Positions 45,481 to 57,552 of a DNA stretch of 64,000 bases are shown one piece after another. Positions within the stretch are counted from its first letter, which is position 1; every line of letters starts with the position of its first letter. The notes below the pieces were generated by a model. That model was not told where the DNA came from and ran no database searches. It was given only the letters and a program-made list of their open reading frames with translations. Source of the DNA: Ceratodon purpureus. Taxonomy: Eukaryota; Streptophyta; Bryopsida; Pseudoditrichales; Ditrichaceae. Location of the stretch: assembly GCA_014871385.1 (NCBI GenBank), contig CM026422.1, positions 22,809,014-22,873,013 on the forward strand. Reading direction: 5' to 3'. The position numbers and the translations under genes are program-made.

Positions 45481-46320
45481 CGGCCGTAAATTAAAAAAAA
45501 TAAAAATCCCGAATCTTAAAATCTTCATAACTTCTTCAAAACGTATCCAAATCGGGCTTATGAGGTGTTTTTTGGCATCTACATTTCCTGTAGATGCCAA
45601 AAAACATCTCATAAGTCCAATTTGGACAAGTTTTGAAGAAGTTACGGGAATTTCAAGATTTCGGGGAGTTGAGGGGTCGGCCGTCGGCGGAGACGGGGGG
45701 GCCGACCCCGCTGACGGCCGTGGAGACGGCCGGCCGTCTCCACGGCGACGGCCCCCCGTCCGCGTGGAGGCGGGGTCTCGCAAGGCCTTCCTTCTTCTCT
45801 TGGGTTTTCTCTAGAGACGGCCTCCCCTCCCCTCCTCCCCTCGTCCAACCTTGACAAAAAAAATTCTATTTCTAGATACTCTAAAAACAAAATCATTACC
45901 GAATTAGAAATTTCAGACATATCCCTGAAATCATGGAAAATGTCCAAAAGATTTTGTAATCGGGATTGTGGGATCCGCCTTGATGTTGGGGTATACTTTA
46001 GAAGGAGATATTTATGCCGTTCAATTGTTGGTGCTCTACTATGGTTTGCAAATATAATCACAATGTCTAGAAGGATGATTACATTTGTTTTGGAAATGAA
46101 ATTATGGCCCATGGGCCTATAGAAGAGGGAGGTATACAATAGGTGGTACAACTTAAAAGGTAATGAGAAGCTAATAAAAAATAATATTCTTTTATTTGAA
46201 GACATTATTTCGTTAGGTAATAAAATTAAAGGAGAACTCGACATGGATTTCTCTTCCATTAATATGACAAGTTTGTATGTTTTTGGCTTTAATTTTATAT
46301 GGCAAGACAAATCCTTTTTT
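45454..46320 (+). repeat. Left arm of a long inverted repeat
   Basis: These 867 bp match the reverse complement of 47923-48785 with only a handful of differences visible (for example AATCACAATG versus AATCCCAATG). The arm starts in GC-rich sequence and includes a 111-bp hairpin at 45531-45641. It ends in AT-rich DNA at GGCAAGACAAATCCTTTTTT. Open frames running through the arm encode nothing recognisable and occur in both arms. Confidence 0.93.
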
Positions 46321-47922
46321 CCATGAAAATGATCTTTTCCTAATAAATTGTTTTCTTGGGTATTTAAAATTATGTTCACTGTAGTTTGTATATCTTAGTG
46401 TTATTGAACTTATTTCTTATGTTTTCAAATACCATTTTATTCTATGTAATTATAATTAACTATTTTCCAATTATTATCTCGTGTTTTATCTAATCCTTTA
46501 ATCTTTAAGAAAAAAGTCCTTTCTAAGTTGGATATTTTTATTTGGTTTCTTCTTTTGCCATAATGTTATCACAATGACATGGTTTTTTCTATTCACTTCA
46601 TACTCCTCATTTCTTTTTGTATGTCATTTCCACTCTTGCAACTATTATTATTATTTTTTATTTGATCTTTTATTCTAATTATCTTTTTGATTTATTATTA
46701 CCTCTCATGTACTGTTTTTATTTTTTGTTTTTTCCCTTGATATCTATCTTCTCTGTACACATCTATTTCCTTCAAACCTTTTCCCATTGTAGTTTGTCTG
46801 GCTCGCGGTTATTTGTTATGTTTCATTTACTCTCATATTGTATTTTATTTCAATTGTTTGTTTTTTATTATTGTCTTGTACATAATATAATCCCCTAATA
46901 TTTTATTTATTTTTCCTTTCTTTCAATAGTTAAAAATAAAATGATAGAATGGGAGACAGATTAGAGGAATATTAAATAAATAAATAGATGATGGGAGAGG
47001 AATGGAAGGATAGGGAAAATGAGAAGATAAAATGGAAGAATAATGTTAAGATAAAAAACTAAAGAGACGATAGAATGGAAAAATAGTGTAATAATAAAAA
47101 GTTAAGAGTATAGAATGGAATAATAGTGTAATAATAAAATAACAAGAAGATAGAATGGAAGGCAAATGGAAAAAGTATAAAAATAAAAGATAGAATCGGA
47201 GACTAAGGAAAGAATACAAAATAATTAAATACTTAAATAAATAAATAAACAAATATAAATTTTTGGCTATGAAGTATGTGTTTGTATTTCCACATTTAGA
47301 TGAATCCACATGTTATGTCCTTAATTCATAAAAATAATGATAATGAATCACCTTTAAGATGGAAAAAATTCATAAGTCTCAGAATAAAAAATTGACGAGA
47401 TTTGTTAAACTTTAAGCCATATAGACTCGGTGTTTGTCTAAAAGGAATGGACGGCAAACAATGTGGCATTCTCTTGCCCAAGTACTCAAATGTAATACTA
47501 GCATATCCTTCATTTCAAAAGCAAGAAACAGTTCTCTTAATGTCAACTCCCAAACCTTCAAAATTCACTCACCTTTTAAAATTAAACATCCACCCTTGTC
47601 AGATTGCTTGGTTTTTTAATTAATTAATCAATTTATTTATTATTAGAACTAAAATTTGTTGTATTTAAATTTCTATCCTCTATCACTTATAATGAATTTT
47701 TTGTCCACCATCTTCGACTTCTAATTCAACTTTACAATCTTCAATTCTATTTAATGTGTCCTCCAACCTACTTCACACAATTTCAACCTCTATCTAATTT
47801 GATTTGAAATCTAATTTCTAAGTGTTACCTCCTCTACAACATACCTTCCAAATCCTCTCATTCAAATTCATTTCTAAATTTCAAGTTTATCCTTTATTTA
47901 ATTCCAATGTTCCATTTATAGA
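46321..47922. other. AT-rich spacer between the inverted arms
   Basis: A 1.6-kb spacer with no gene. From about 46930 to 47220 it holds degenerate repeats around GATAGAATGGAAAAATAGTG, with period near 39 bp. Confidence 0.8.
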
Positions 47923-48785
47923 AAAAAGGATTTGTCTTGCCATATAAAATTAAAGCCAAAAACATACAAACTTGTCATATTAATGGAAGAGAAATCCATG
48001 TCGAGTTCTCCTTTAATTTTATTACCTAACGAAATAATGTCTTCAAATAAAAGAATATTATTTTTTATTAGCTTCTCATTACCTTTTAAATTGTACCACC
48101 TATTGTATACCTCCCTCTTCTATAGGCCCATGGGCCATAATTTCATTTCCAAAACAAATGTAATCATCCTTCTAGACATTGGGATTATATTTGCAAACCA
48201 TAGTAGAGCACCAACAATTGAACGGCATAAATATCTCCTTCTAAAGTATACCCCAACATCAAGGCGGATCCCACAATCCCGATTACAAAATCTTTTGGAC
48301 ATTTTCCATGATTTCAGGGATATGTCTGAAATTTCTAATTCGGTAATGATTTTGTTTTTAGAGTATCTAGAAATAGAATTTTTTTTGTCAAGGTTGGACG
48401 AGGGGAGGAGGGGAGGGGAGGCCGTCTCTAGAGAAAACCCAAGAGAAGAAGGAAGGCCTTGCGAGACCCCGCCTCCACGCGGACGGGGGGCCGTCGCCGT
48501 GGAGACGGCCGGCCGTCTCCACGGCCGTCAGCGGGGTCGGCCCCCCCGTCTCCGCCGACGGCCGACCCCTCAACTCCCCGAAATCTTGAAATTCCCGTAA
48601 CTTCTTCAAAACTTGTCCAAATTGGACTTATGAGATGTTTTTTGGCATCTACAGGAAATGTAGATGCCAAAAAACACCTCATGAGCCCAATTTGGATACG
48701 TTTTGAAGAAGTTATGAAGATTTTAAGATTCGGGTTTTTTTTTTTAAATTTGAGGCCGTCTCCGCGGCCGTCGCCAGGGACGGCC
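47923..48785 (-). repeat. Right arm of the long inverted repeat
   Basis: Reverse-complement partner of 45454-46320. It carries the same hairpin at 48601-48711 (CTTCTTCAAAAC paired with GTTTTGAAGAAG) and ends in GGCCGTC-rich sequence. Confidence 0.93.
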
Positions 48786-49400
48786 GCGTCTCCACGCGCT
48801 CACCCACGCGGACGGCCGCGGGATCGGACGGCCCTCCGCGGCCGACCATGCCGGCCGCGGGCCGTCCGATCCCGCGGCCGTCGCCCTGGCCGACCGCGGG
48901 GTTGGCCACGGGGACGGCCACGGGGACGGCCGCGGGATCCGACGGCACGCGGTCGGCCGTGGCGATCGGGCGGTCCCGGATGGCTCGCGCCGGGGTCGAT
49001 CGGGGCCGTCGGATCCCGCGGCCGTCCGCGCGGTTGGCGACGGCCGCGGGATCCGACGGCCCAGGAGGGCCGCGCACATCTGACGGCGCGCGATGTGCCA
49101 GCACGGCCGCATCTTGGCCGTTGGATCGAGGTGCAGCCGTCTCCAGCGACCCCGCGGCCGTCCCTAGCGACCCCGCGGCCGTCTCCGCGTCTGTCTCCGC
49201 GAACGGACGGCCGAGATGAGGCGTGGTGGCGGGATCGGCCGATCGGACGGTTGGGGGATGTTTTTACCCCCCCGGGGTTGCAAAATTATTACCGCGACGT
49301 AATTCTCGAGCGTCGTGGACGCCACGTCCGGGACGGGGGACGTCCGGGTCGGACGTCTGGACGTCGGGAGCCGGGTTGGACGTCTATTTGAACAACCCTG
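48786..49400. repeat. GC-rich region, right border of the long inverted repeat
   Basis: Dense GGCCG, GACGG and CCGCGGGATCGGACGG motifs run to about 49250, then ACGTCCGGG-type motifs to about 49390, where AT-rich DNA resumes abruptly. It shares the GGCCGTC theme with the left array but not its 44-bp order. Long open frames here are low-complexity artefacts. Confidence 0.85.
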
Positions 49401-49990
49401 CAACTGTGAAATGAATATGTGTTTTTATTATTGTTAATATTCATTTTATTTTTTATAATCTATCTTTTATTAGAATTTAAATCCATGCCGTCAAAACAAA
49501 GGTTTATATCTATCCTTCAAGTTGGAAAAAATGGAAAAAAAGAAACATACAACCTCTATCCTTAATGCAATAAAGAATGTTTTTTTGCATTTAGACCAAG
49601 AAAAGTAAGAAAACCTTGATTCTTCTTAGAATGAAATTTTCATTTTAAAAGGATTTTTTTATAATCTCAAAGACAATCATGTAAATTACTTGAATAAAAA
49701 ATCCCAAAGGTAGTTGAAAGGAGTAGCAAATTTTTTGGAGCCCCATGACAAATAATTTTTTTGCTTTGGATATCATATATATATTTTTAGATGCCAGCTG
49801 TAAGAACTAATTATATTTAACAAAGTTCTAGTGATTTACTATGTCTAAAAACAATTATCATAAAATGACATCTAAAATATTTTCTATGTCTAAAAATAAT
49901 AACATAAAATGACATCTAAAATTGGCATTACAAGACTTCATTTAAAGTTTCAAAAAGCCCATTCTAAAACTTTGACAAATCAAGGGTTAA
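49401..49990. other. Noncoding AT-rich gap
   Basis: No gene was recognised. A short stretch around ATGTCTAAAAA and ATAAAATGACATCTAAAAT is repeated near 49840-49920. Confidence 0.5.
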
Positions 49991-50917
49991 CCCCTAAGTG
50001 CCCAAGCATGTTTTGGGTCTCAAAACCTCCAAAACAGTGATTTTTGACCACCTTGTAGAAACGACAATTTGAACCAAACAAAATTGCTTTTTTTAGACAT
50101 CCAGCCGTAAGATCTTGTACTAAACAAACTTTAGAAGTACTGATAAAATGTTAAGCCGTTGGATGTTTACCATCTTAGATATTATAATATTCAAAGTTGC
50201 AGCAAAACTTTTTTGGGCATTGGCTGACTGACATAGTCAAAATGGTGCAAAGGGAGAGTTGCAGATTGTTACCCCAAACATTTTGCCCATATTTTTTTCC
50301 CATGTAGGTAATCAAGTTGAGTACCTCCATGAAAAATTTGAGAGACTCATTCCTTTTTTTGGCTCTCATAAAAATTGTTTTCTAGAAGCAGGTCTGAAAA
50401 CGTTGATATAGTAAAACATGCATGACGTCACGTATATTTGGTCTTAGAAAAATCTGAACGGTGGTTAGGTGCCTTTATAAGTTTTTGATTTTTGACCAAA
50501 ATTATTTTTAAAAAATTCAAAAATCTCAAACTTTGAAGAATTTTGAAAGAAGTAATTCAAAAATTACTGAAAATATTGAAGCTTGTCTTTGTAATTTTTA
50601 GAGGCTGCCCTTGTAAAATTGGTATATTTTTTGACTTGGGTCTCTTTGGAATTTGAGTGGTGGTTTGATTATGAACATATTTCAAGAATTGTTTTTTGAA
50701 AAATCCTAATTTTAAGCTGCCCGTTTTGGACTTGAAACCTAAAATTTAAAGATGAAGGTCTTAAAATTGGAATTTGGCTTTGCAAATTTTACCACTTACA
50801 TTTTGCAGTACAAGGAGCATCCAGTAAAAATCTTAGGCAAAAATACCAATTTTAATTCCTTTATCTAGACTGACCAAAACAACACAAAGCCGTTTTGGCT
50901 TTCTTGGGCACTTAGAG
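49991..50917 (-). mobile_element. TTAA-flanked non-autonomous DNA transposon, copy 3 (opposite orientation)
   Basis: TTAA at 49987-49990 precedes CCCCTAAGTGCCCAAGCATG, which is the right end of copy 1 read in reverse. The far end reads CTTGGGCACTTAGAG, followed by ATGA where TTAA is expected, so one target site has decayed. The length of about 927 bp is close to copy 1. The core GCCCGTTTTGGACTTG lies near 50719. Confidence 0.7.
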
Positions 50918-51857
50918 ATGAATGTAGAGAAGAAGTAAAAAATCATACATATGGTTTAAGTAGTATGGAGTCAAGTAAATCAAAAGCAAGTGCGAAGGTT
51001 TTTTTTTATATCTTTTATCAAACATAAGTTTTAATCTACTCACATGGTTCAGTTGTAAATGATAGATAGTACATAGAGATCACAAGATTTTTATTTGATT
51101 TTTAAGTATATATGCGTATTTGTAATGATAATAAAGTGGATTTTAGTATGTCTTCAATGTAATTTACTATTTTGAAATTCCGTTCAGTTTTTAACATAGA
51201 AGAGTCTTCTAAAGTTTTTGGAAATTTTAGTAGATTCTCCAACGGAATCTCGGGGCGTGGCATGGTCATCTGCGCAAATGCCAATGATAATATCTACCCT
51301 GATAACATGTTCTTCTCCACGAGATCAGTTCAGGAATTTACCAGAGACAACTAGCTTTATATGTCTTAACCAAGATGAGCCCAACTATCGCAGTTCCTCA
51401 CCAGATCGACCAGCTTATCCAAAGTCTTCCATATTCCAAAACCTAGAAAGCCCACCACAACACCATCTTAGTCCAGCAACCTTTGAATGTACTCAACACG
51501 GTAGCTGGGGAAATAGAAGAGTCGGTGGGGGTGATATTCTTACTCAATTGCACTGCTTTGCGCTACTGTCTTCAAGGTGATTCTCTTCAACTTGTGAGCC
51601 TGCACCTCAAGAATCCTCGTTTCTAGACAGTGTGGCTCAGTACATTGACAATTTACAAACTGTCTTATGAGCACATATCGATCATAAGGCTTCAAGTCTG
51701 ACTTTTCACGTAGATAAAGCGTCTCCTGTTTCAGATTTGGAAAGAGTAGTGCAGATTAGAAACAAACTTCAAGGGCCAACTCGAGTTGTATAAAGACCAT
51801 TTACAAGGAAGAGGTTTACAAGAGTCATAATTTCATGTTTCTAATGCGAAGAAACTA
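50918..51857. other. Noncoding gap
   Basis: No gene was recognised. An open plus-strand stretch at 51240-51580 has no domain. Confidence 0.4.
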
Positions 51858-51978
51858 AGGTAGAGGGCCCTGGAACCGTCCCCTGTTTCCAGAACCGATC
51901 AGGCTGAAATGTACAAAACAGGTACATTTCAGCCTGATCGGTTTTGGAAACAGGGGACGGTTCTTGGGTATCCTACCT
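51858..51978. mobile_element. 121-bp foldback MITE with Tigger-like ends
   Basis: TA at 51856-51857 and 51979-51980 flank AGGTAG and CTACCT ends. Positions 51873-51914 and 51922-51963 pair almost perfectly over about 42 bp around a seven-base loop (AAAACAG). The ends AGGTAG...CCC...AACC resemble those of the Tigger element at 26408, and the TA target is the same. This looks like a small non-autonomous element that such a transposase could move. The transcript would also fold like a small-RNA precursor. Confidence 0.8.
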
Positions 51979-51980
51979 TA

Positions 51981-54900
51981 AATGTCAAAATTTGCCACCC
52001 CTGAGCTCTAGGTTCCGCTCTCTAGGTGCAGTGGATCGTCGCTCCGATACTACTTTGAGATGTTGATGGTTTGGGTTCTTCGTTATTTTAGGGGAGGTAG
52101 CCTGGATTATTTTCATCTCTGCTTTCTAGAGCGTGGTTCTGGAGTTTAGGTGTTTGGTTATATGGCTGATGATTGAAGATGTATTTGCTATTCGTGATGG
52201 TTTCGGCCACCTGATTCCGCACAATACCATTAAGGTCGATGAGGCATTAGATGATGCTGCTTTTCGGTGGTGTTTTTCGGGAGGTGTCTTTGAACGAGTA
52301 TTACATGTGGCTTGCCATGAGTTGGGTCACGAAGATGTTCACGGGCCCGTTCACGGGAGTGTGGTTTAATCGGCGTGCAAAGCACAATATTGCATACAAT
52401 TCACCCCGGGTGATTCTGATTACGAAGGATTTTGAGCATTCTAACTTGTAGAGTCTAGAAGCAGCCATGTTGTGGTTAGCACTCATGTTTGATCAAGTCT
52501 GTGTATGCATACAAATCGAGCTTGCAATCGAGTACTCGTGGGTAGCCTTATTAACATCCTGAAAATCATATTCATTTTAGATTTAGGACTAGAGCCTTTA
52601 AGTATGGTGCAGTTTTATACATGGAAAGTAACTTGGATTAAGTTTATGCATTAATTTATGTAATAATTTTATACATTAGCTTTTTCATTGACTTATGCAT
52701 TGATAGGCATCAATGATTTTTTAGGATCTCCTATTGTTACAACCATACTTTAGATTTTTGCATAATTACAAAGACTCTTTTAAAATAATTATTAAAAGGA
52801 AAACAATTCTAATTGATGGTGAAATTCAAGATGTAGATTGTGAAATTTAGATTATATGCATGGATTTTGATCAATGATTCCTACCACCAATTTAAATTTT
52901 CTTATTCGTATTTGTTACTAGTTTTTTTAACATATATATTTAATATAAAAAGATACTGACTATGTGCAAGTAAAATTTGTGTGATGGATTTAAATATGGT
53001 AACATAGCTCTTAGCACCTTACGCACCTTTCTCCTAGTAATTGACTAATCTGCAAAAGTAAGTCAAGCACCTTAAAAAATGATATTTTGAAATTAGGCAA
53101 ATTTAAAAAGTAATTTAAGATAAGCGGTTATTCATCTTGTTGTTTCTATAAGTTCTAAATGATTCTTCTAATTTCATCTATGGTGGTTGTATTTATCATG
53201 ATCACTTCCATTAAGTATGTATTCTTTGTTAGTGTGATTTATTCAAGTATCATGCCCTAATATTATGTTTTATTTATTGAATGACTTTGATCAAAGGCTA
53301 TGTATATTTTTTTACATATTACAAAACTATGCTCTAAAAACATATGCAAGGATTTTTTTATAAGGGCTTTTAGAATCATCTCAAAAAACATATTTATAAA
53401 CAATTTTATGAAATAACATCAATGAAATAAAAAATGATCTTGGAATGTCATGAATGGCCCCAAATTATACCTTTTTGTATTGCAATTCTCGCAAAAGCTT
53501 TGCAACATCTAGGATTGGGATGAAGTTTTTACTAGAGTAGAATAGAAACCCAACCTGACTAAATGATTGATATTGGACTCGGGTTGAAAAAGAAATGACT
53601 CTTCAAAATTTTATTCTTAAAATATGCTATTAGAGAATCCTTTTGGTTTTCTTTTTGGACCACCTTTCAAGAATAAGATCTTGGGCTTCATGTTCCATAT
53701 ATGGTAGAATGCTCTAAAATGGAGCAGTGCCGATAATGGAGCTCTAGCAATCTTCGCTCAGAAATACATAATAGCTTCCCCATCCAACAGTACCATGTAG
53801 TGATGGCAAACATTATAGGGTGCCATTTTACGGCACCATTTTAGAAACACCTATGAATCCAGCTTCAAAAATTCATAACTAATTGTTGAAGAATCCAAAA
53901 ATGATGATTCCACTTGCTCCAACTTTTCACTTAGTTTCCCCATGCATGAAAATTACTTGCAGTGTAATTTTGCTGTAGATTTTCCACACTGAACATTGAG
54001 CCATTGTTGAGCACCTTACCATATTTCTTCAAATCGGACAACTGGTAACATAATCAGACCGGAGATCGCTTTATCAATGTCGTCCATAGCCTGCTCACTG
54101 ACTGACGCTATCGCGACATCCATCCATCGCCCCAAACTCCTCATCCATGGATGAATGTCGGTGGCACACTATTCTCCACTCTTCCGGTCATCACTTCATC
54201 TCTGCAGCTCTCATCATCCACGGATGAATGCAGGTTTCAACCTTTTGTGGGTTGTAGGTTGTCTTAGAACCACTTTATGACATTTTCCAAAGGAAGCTAC
54301 CTCCCACATAAATGTTAGCTACTTTTACTACCCAACGTTTACACTACCGTATGTCTATAGCAAGTTCATTCATAAATAATTCTAAAAAGAGAAAACAAAA
54401 AAAAAAATTAGAAATTTTAAGGATGGAAAAAGAAAAATCTAGAAATTACTTTATGTGATATTCGTCTATTTTAATCCATTTAATACTATTTTTAGTGACA
54501 AAGCACTACCAATTAAAGTTTTGGAAGACAATTTTTTTTTTTTTTCAAAAAAATAAATATTTGTTTAAGGGTGAACAAACTTGCTATCCAAGTACAGTAA
54601 TAACTCTATATTACCTTGAATACACTTGAGATATTAAGGTGATATCACAATGATGTCCATAAAAATCACATCACGCAGTTGTCACATATTTTATAGCACG
54701 GTGAAAATTTTGGCTGAAATTCATTCCTTTTTTATTTTCACTTATAAAGTTAGCAGCCCTATTTTTTGGGAAGAAACCAAACAAAATCTAGCCACTTTAG
54801 GTTGGTGTCCCATAACTTCAAAGGAATCACACCCAAACAACGCTCCTCCCAAATCCAATCTCTTCTATACCCGACATAGATTACAACCGCGAAATGTCTC

Positions 54901-55710
54901 CAAGTCTAAACAATACATAGAAGGAACCAAACTAAAATTTGGAATCATAAGTAAAATTTTCATACGAATCTCGACACAAAAATATTTAAAAATACCATTA
55001 TTTTTCATATCACCATATTGTTCTTCATTACGACTTTTACTTTCTACCAAAGATTTAGATCCATTCCAGCTATTGGGTACCATATATGAGGTTTTTAAAC
55101 AAAGGCCCAAAAGTTAACAAATTAGCTCTATTTCATAAACTGTTCTTTTCTAACATACCTGATTTTCCCCAAAAATTCTTTATGTCCAAGGAGTGGTATA
55201 TGCAAAATTCATGGTCAACATCGTGTTGTAGTGAGTGTAATAAATATTTTAGTGTGAGGTTTGAAAGTGGGGTTATCTAACTTACGAGAGGGCATTGTAT
55301 ATAAACAAGGATTAACATATGATAGTGATTTCTAAATTTAATGGACCTGCTTGATTAAAATGTCAATGCCTTTGTAATGTGTATAGTATAGAAATTTGGC
55401 ACAATTGACAAGAATTTGACATGCATTTAAACTTACTTTTTAAATTTCCAAAATGAGGCCGACAAGAATAATAGTTGCCATACTTTTGAATACTATTTTT
55501 TGTATTCTTGAACACAAGGACATGGAGTGGTACGCATCTTTTTAAGGTGCCCTATTACTCGACAAAACATGCTATGTGTGCATTTTTAGTAATATAGATT
55601 TGAAGTTTATAAATAGGTATGAGAGATGTTGTAGAAGGATGTTGTACAGTCTAGTATGCAAGGAAAGTGCTCTCTTTGGTGCCACACCTCTCAAGTCACA
55701 AGCAAGAGCC
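51981..55710. other. AT-rich noncoding stretch
   Basis: No gene was recognised. Short open frames at 52133-52451 and 54650-55117 carry no identifiable domain. The 54650-55117 frame is Lys/Ile/Phe-rich, as expected from AT-rich DNA. Confidence 0.4.
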
Positions 55711-55790
55711 ATCAATTGATCCTTGATGGATTCTTATAAATCCATCAGCCTTCAATTGATCTTTGATGGATTCTTCTAAATACATTAGCT
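55711..55790. repeat. Tandem duplication of a 40-bp unit
   Basis: TCAATTGATC(C/T)TTGATGG occurs at 55712 and 55752, with matching flanks. Confidence 0.8.
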
Positions 55791-55877
55791 TGGTTGCTTG
55801 CTAAAATGGTTTGGAATTGGATTTCAAATAGTGGAATTTAGTAAAATGTTTGAAGCAAAAACTTGGAGTTTGTTTAA

Positions 55878-57548
55878 CCTCTAAAAATCCTAGAAAGCCA
55901 AAACAACATTTTTTCTAATTCGGCCAGCTTAGATGAGGAGTTTAAAATTAATATTTTTGCCTAATATTTTTACAGGATGTTTTTTACACTACAAAGTGTA
56001 TGTGGTAAAGATTGCAAAGTCAAATTATAATTTAAAAACCTTTATTTAGAAATTTTAATTATCAAGCCCAAAACGGGCAAGAAAAAAAGCTTTTTAGTTT
56101 TTATGATTTTTTGAATTTGTTTTTCTGAAATTTGTTCGTAACCAAATTCCTTCTCATATTTCCAAGTGAACCAAGTTGAATATCTTATGAATTGCACAAG
56201 GGCAGGCTTCAAAATTTATAAGGCCAAGCTTCCTATTTTCTCGTAATTTTACCAAAAAAAATTCTTTCATAAATTTTCAAAATATGAGATTTACGAATTT
56301 TCCAAAAATTATTTTGCTTGAAATTCAAAAACCTATGGATGTACCTACTCACCGTTTGTTTTTTTTGGCAATATTAATATAAATGACATAATTCATGTTT
56401 TATCAAATCATTGTTGTTATACCTTGTTCTCGAAAGTAATTTGCATGAAGGTTTAAAAAGTCAAACGAGTCTTTAAAATTTTGCATGGTCATTTTCAACT
56501 TAATTATCTACATAGAATTAAAAATGGAAAAATTCTTTAGGGTAACAATCATGAAGTCTTCTTGTGGACAAAGTAGACTATGCTTTTAAAATCTTGTCCA
56601 AAAAAAGTTTTGCATCAACTTTAAACATTATGCTCTCATAACTGGTGCAGATCCAACGGCTGAAATTGTATATGGTAATTTTAACTCCTAAAGCATCAAC
56701 TCAACTAAAATGGTATGATTTAAGGTCCGGTCAGCCTCCCATAAATCAGTTTTTATAGGATGAAGTTATAAATTTGGCAAAATATAGACAATTATCATGG
56801 CTTTTTAACAAGACCATTCATGCAACAAAATTCCTCATACTTTAGGAAGTATTCGCAATGAACACTATTTGAGAATATTGAAATTTGTCCAAAACTGCAG
56901 TATATGCTCAAAATCTGCCCAAAATTAATTAGATCACAGAATTTTAAAATATTTCTCCGTTTGCCTTATTTATTATCATAAATTGGCCTTTGTATTTGAA
57001 TGTCAGCATACCTCCATGTGAAAAATCAAGCATTTCTTTAGGTTTTATAAGTCGTATTAGGTTAAAAAGTTGATAAACATATTTCTAACCCAGCTAGGAA
57101 CAAGAATTTGAAGAGCCTCACATCCAATTTGTTTTTAAAATTGTTGATTTTGGCTCACAAAACTCTTAAAACCCTTTTTGCAACAAGGGAAAAAAACCTT
57201 TTTTTTCAACTTAGAAAATTACGATCTCATAAACGGTAAGGATTTTGAATCTAAGATTTGGGGTACATATACATGTACAAGTAAGGTACTAGACCCTTTG
57301 GTTATTTCCCCCAAAATACATCAAAACTTAAAATCTTACACCTTGTATAGAAAGAGTCTAGTTTTGACCGGTTTTGGCAGTTTTGACACCTTTCAACTTT
57401 AGAAGTTAATAGTAGCTAAGTTCAAGATCCTACCGTGAAAAGTACAATATAACAATAAAAAATCTGACCATACTTCAATTCCAACAAGGTGGTAGAGAAT
57501 CACAGTTTCTGGTTTTGGAGGTCCAAAAAATGCTTGGATTTCTAGGGA
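55878..57548 (+). mobile_element. TTAA-flanked non-autonomous DNA transposon, copy 4 (enlarged)
   Basis: TTAA at 55874-55877 and 57549-57552 flank inverted ends CCTCTAAAAATCC and the complement of TCCCTAGAAATCC. The first 0.8 kb follow the other copies (core AGCCCAAAACGGGC near 56065). The section with a Phe-like TTTTTTTCAACTT and CTCATAA(A/C)(C/T)GGT occurs twice, near 56600 and 57190. The extra length therefore reflects an internal partial duplication or a second fused copy. Confidence 0.65.
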
Positions 57549-57552
57549 TTAA

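Noticed and set aside
45160-45814. Long open frames (up to about 245 codons) on both strands in and near the GC-rich arrays
   Set aside because: They are rich in Arg, Gly, Pro and Ala and exist in several frames at once. They are repeated in mirror image at 48.4-49.4 kb and have no domain, so they are low-complexity artefacts.
47932-48600. 222-codon open frame in the right inverted arm
   Set aside because: The same frame appears in the left arm because the DNA is copied. The encoded sequence is unrecognisable, and the C-terminal part is translated GC-rich repeat.
51218-52451. Open frames of 66-120 codons
   Set aside because: No domain, no splice context and no conserved composition. They may be old repeat remnants but cannot be supported.
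54650-55117. 155-codon open frame
   Set aside because: The composition (Ile, Lys, Phe, Ser) is what AT-rich random sequence gives, with no motif or partner exon.
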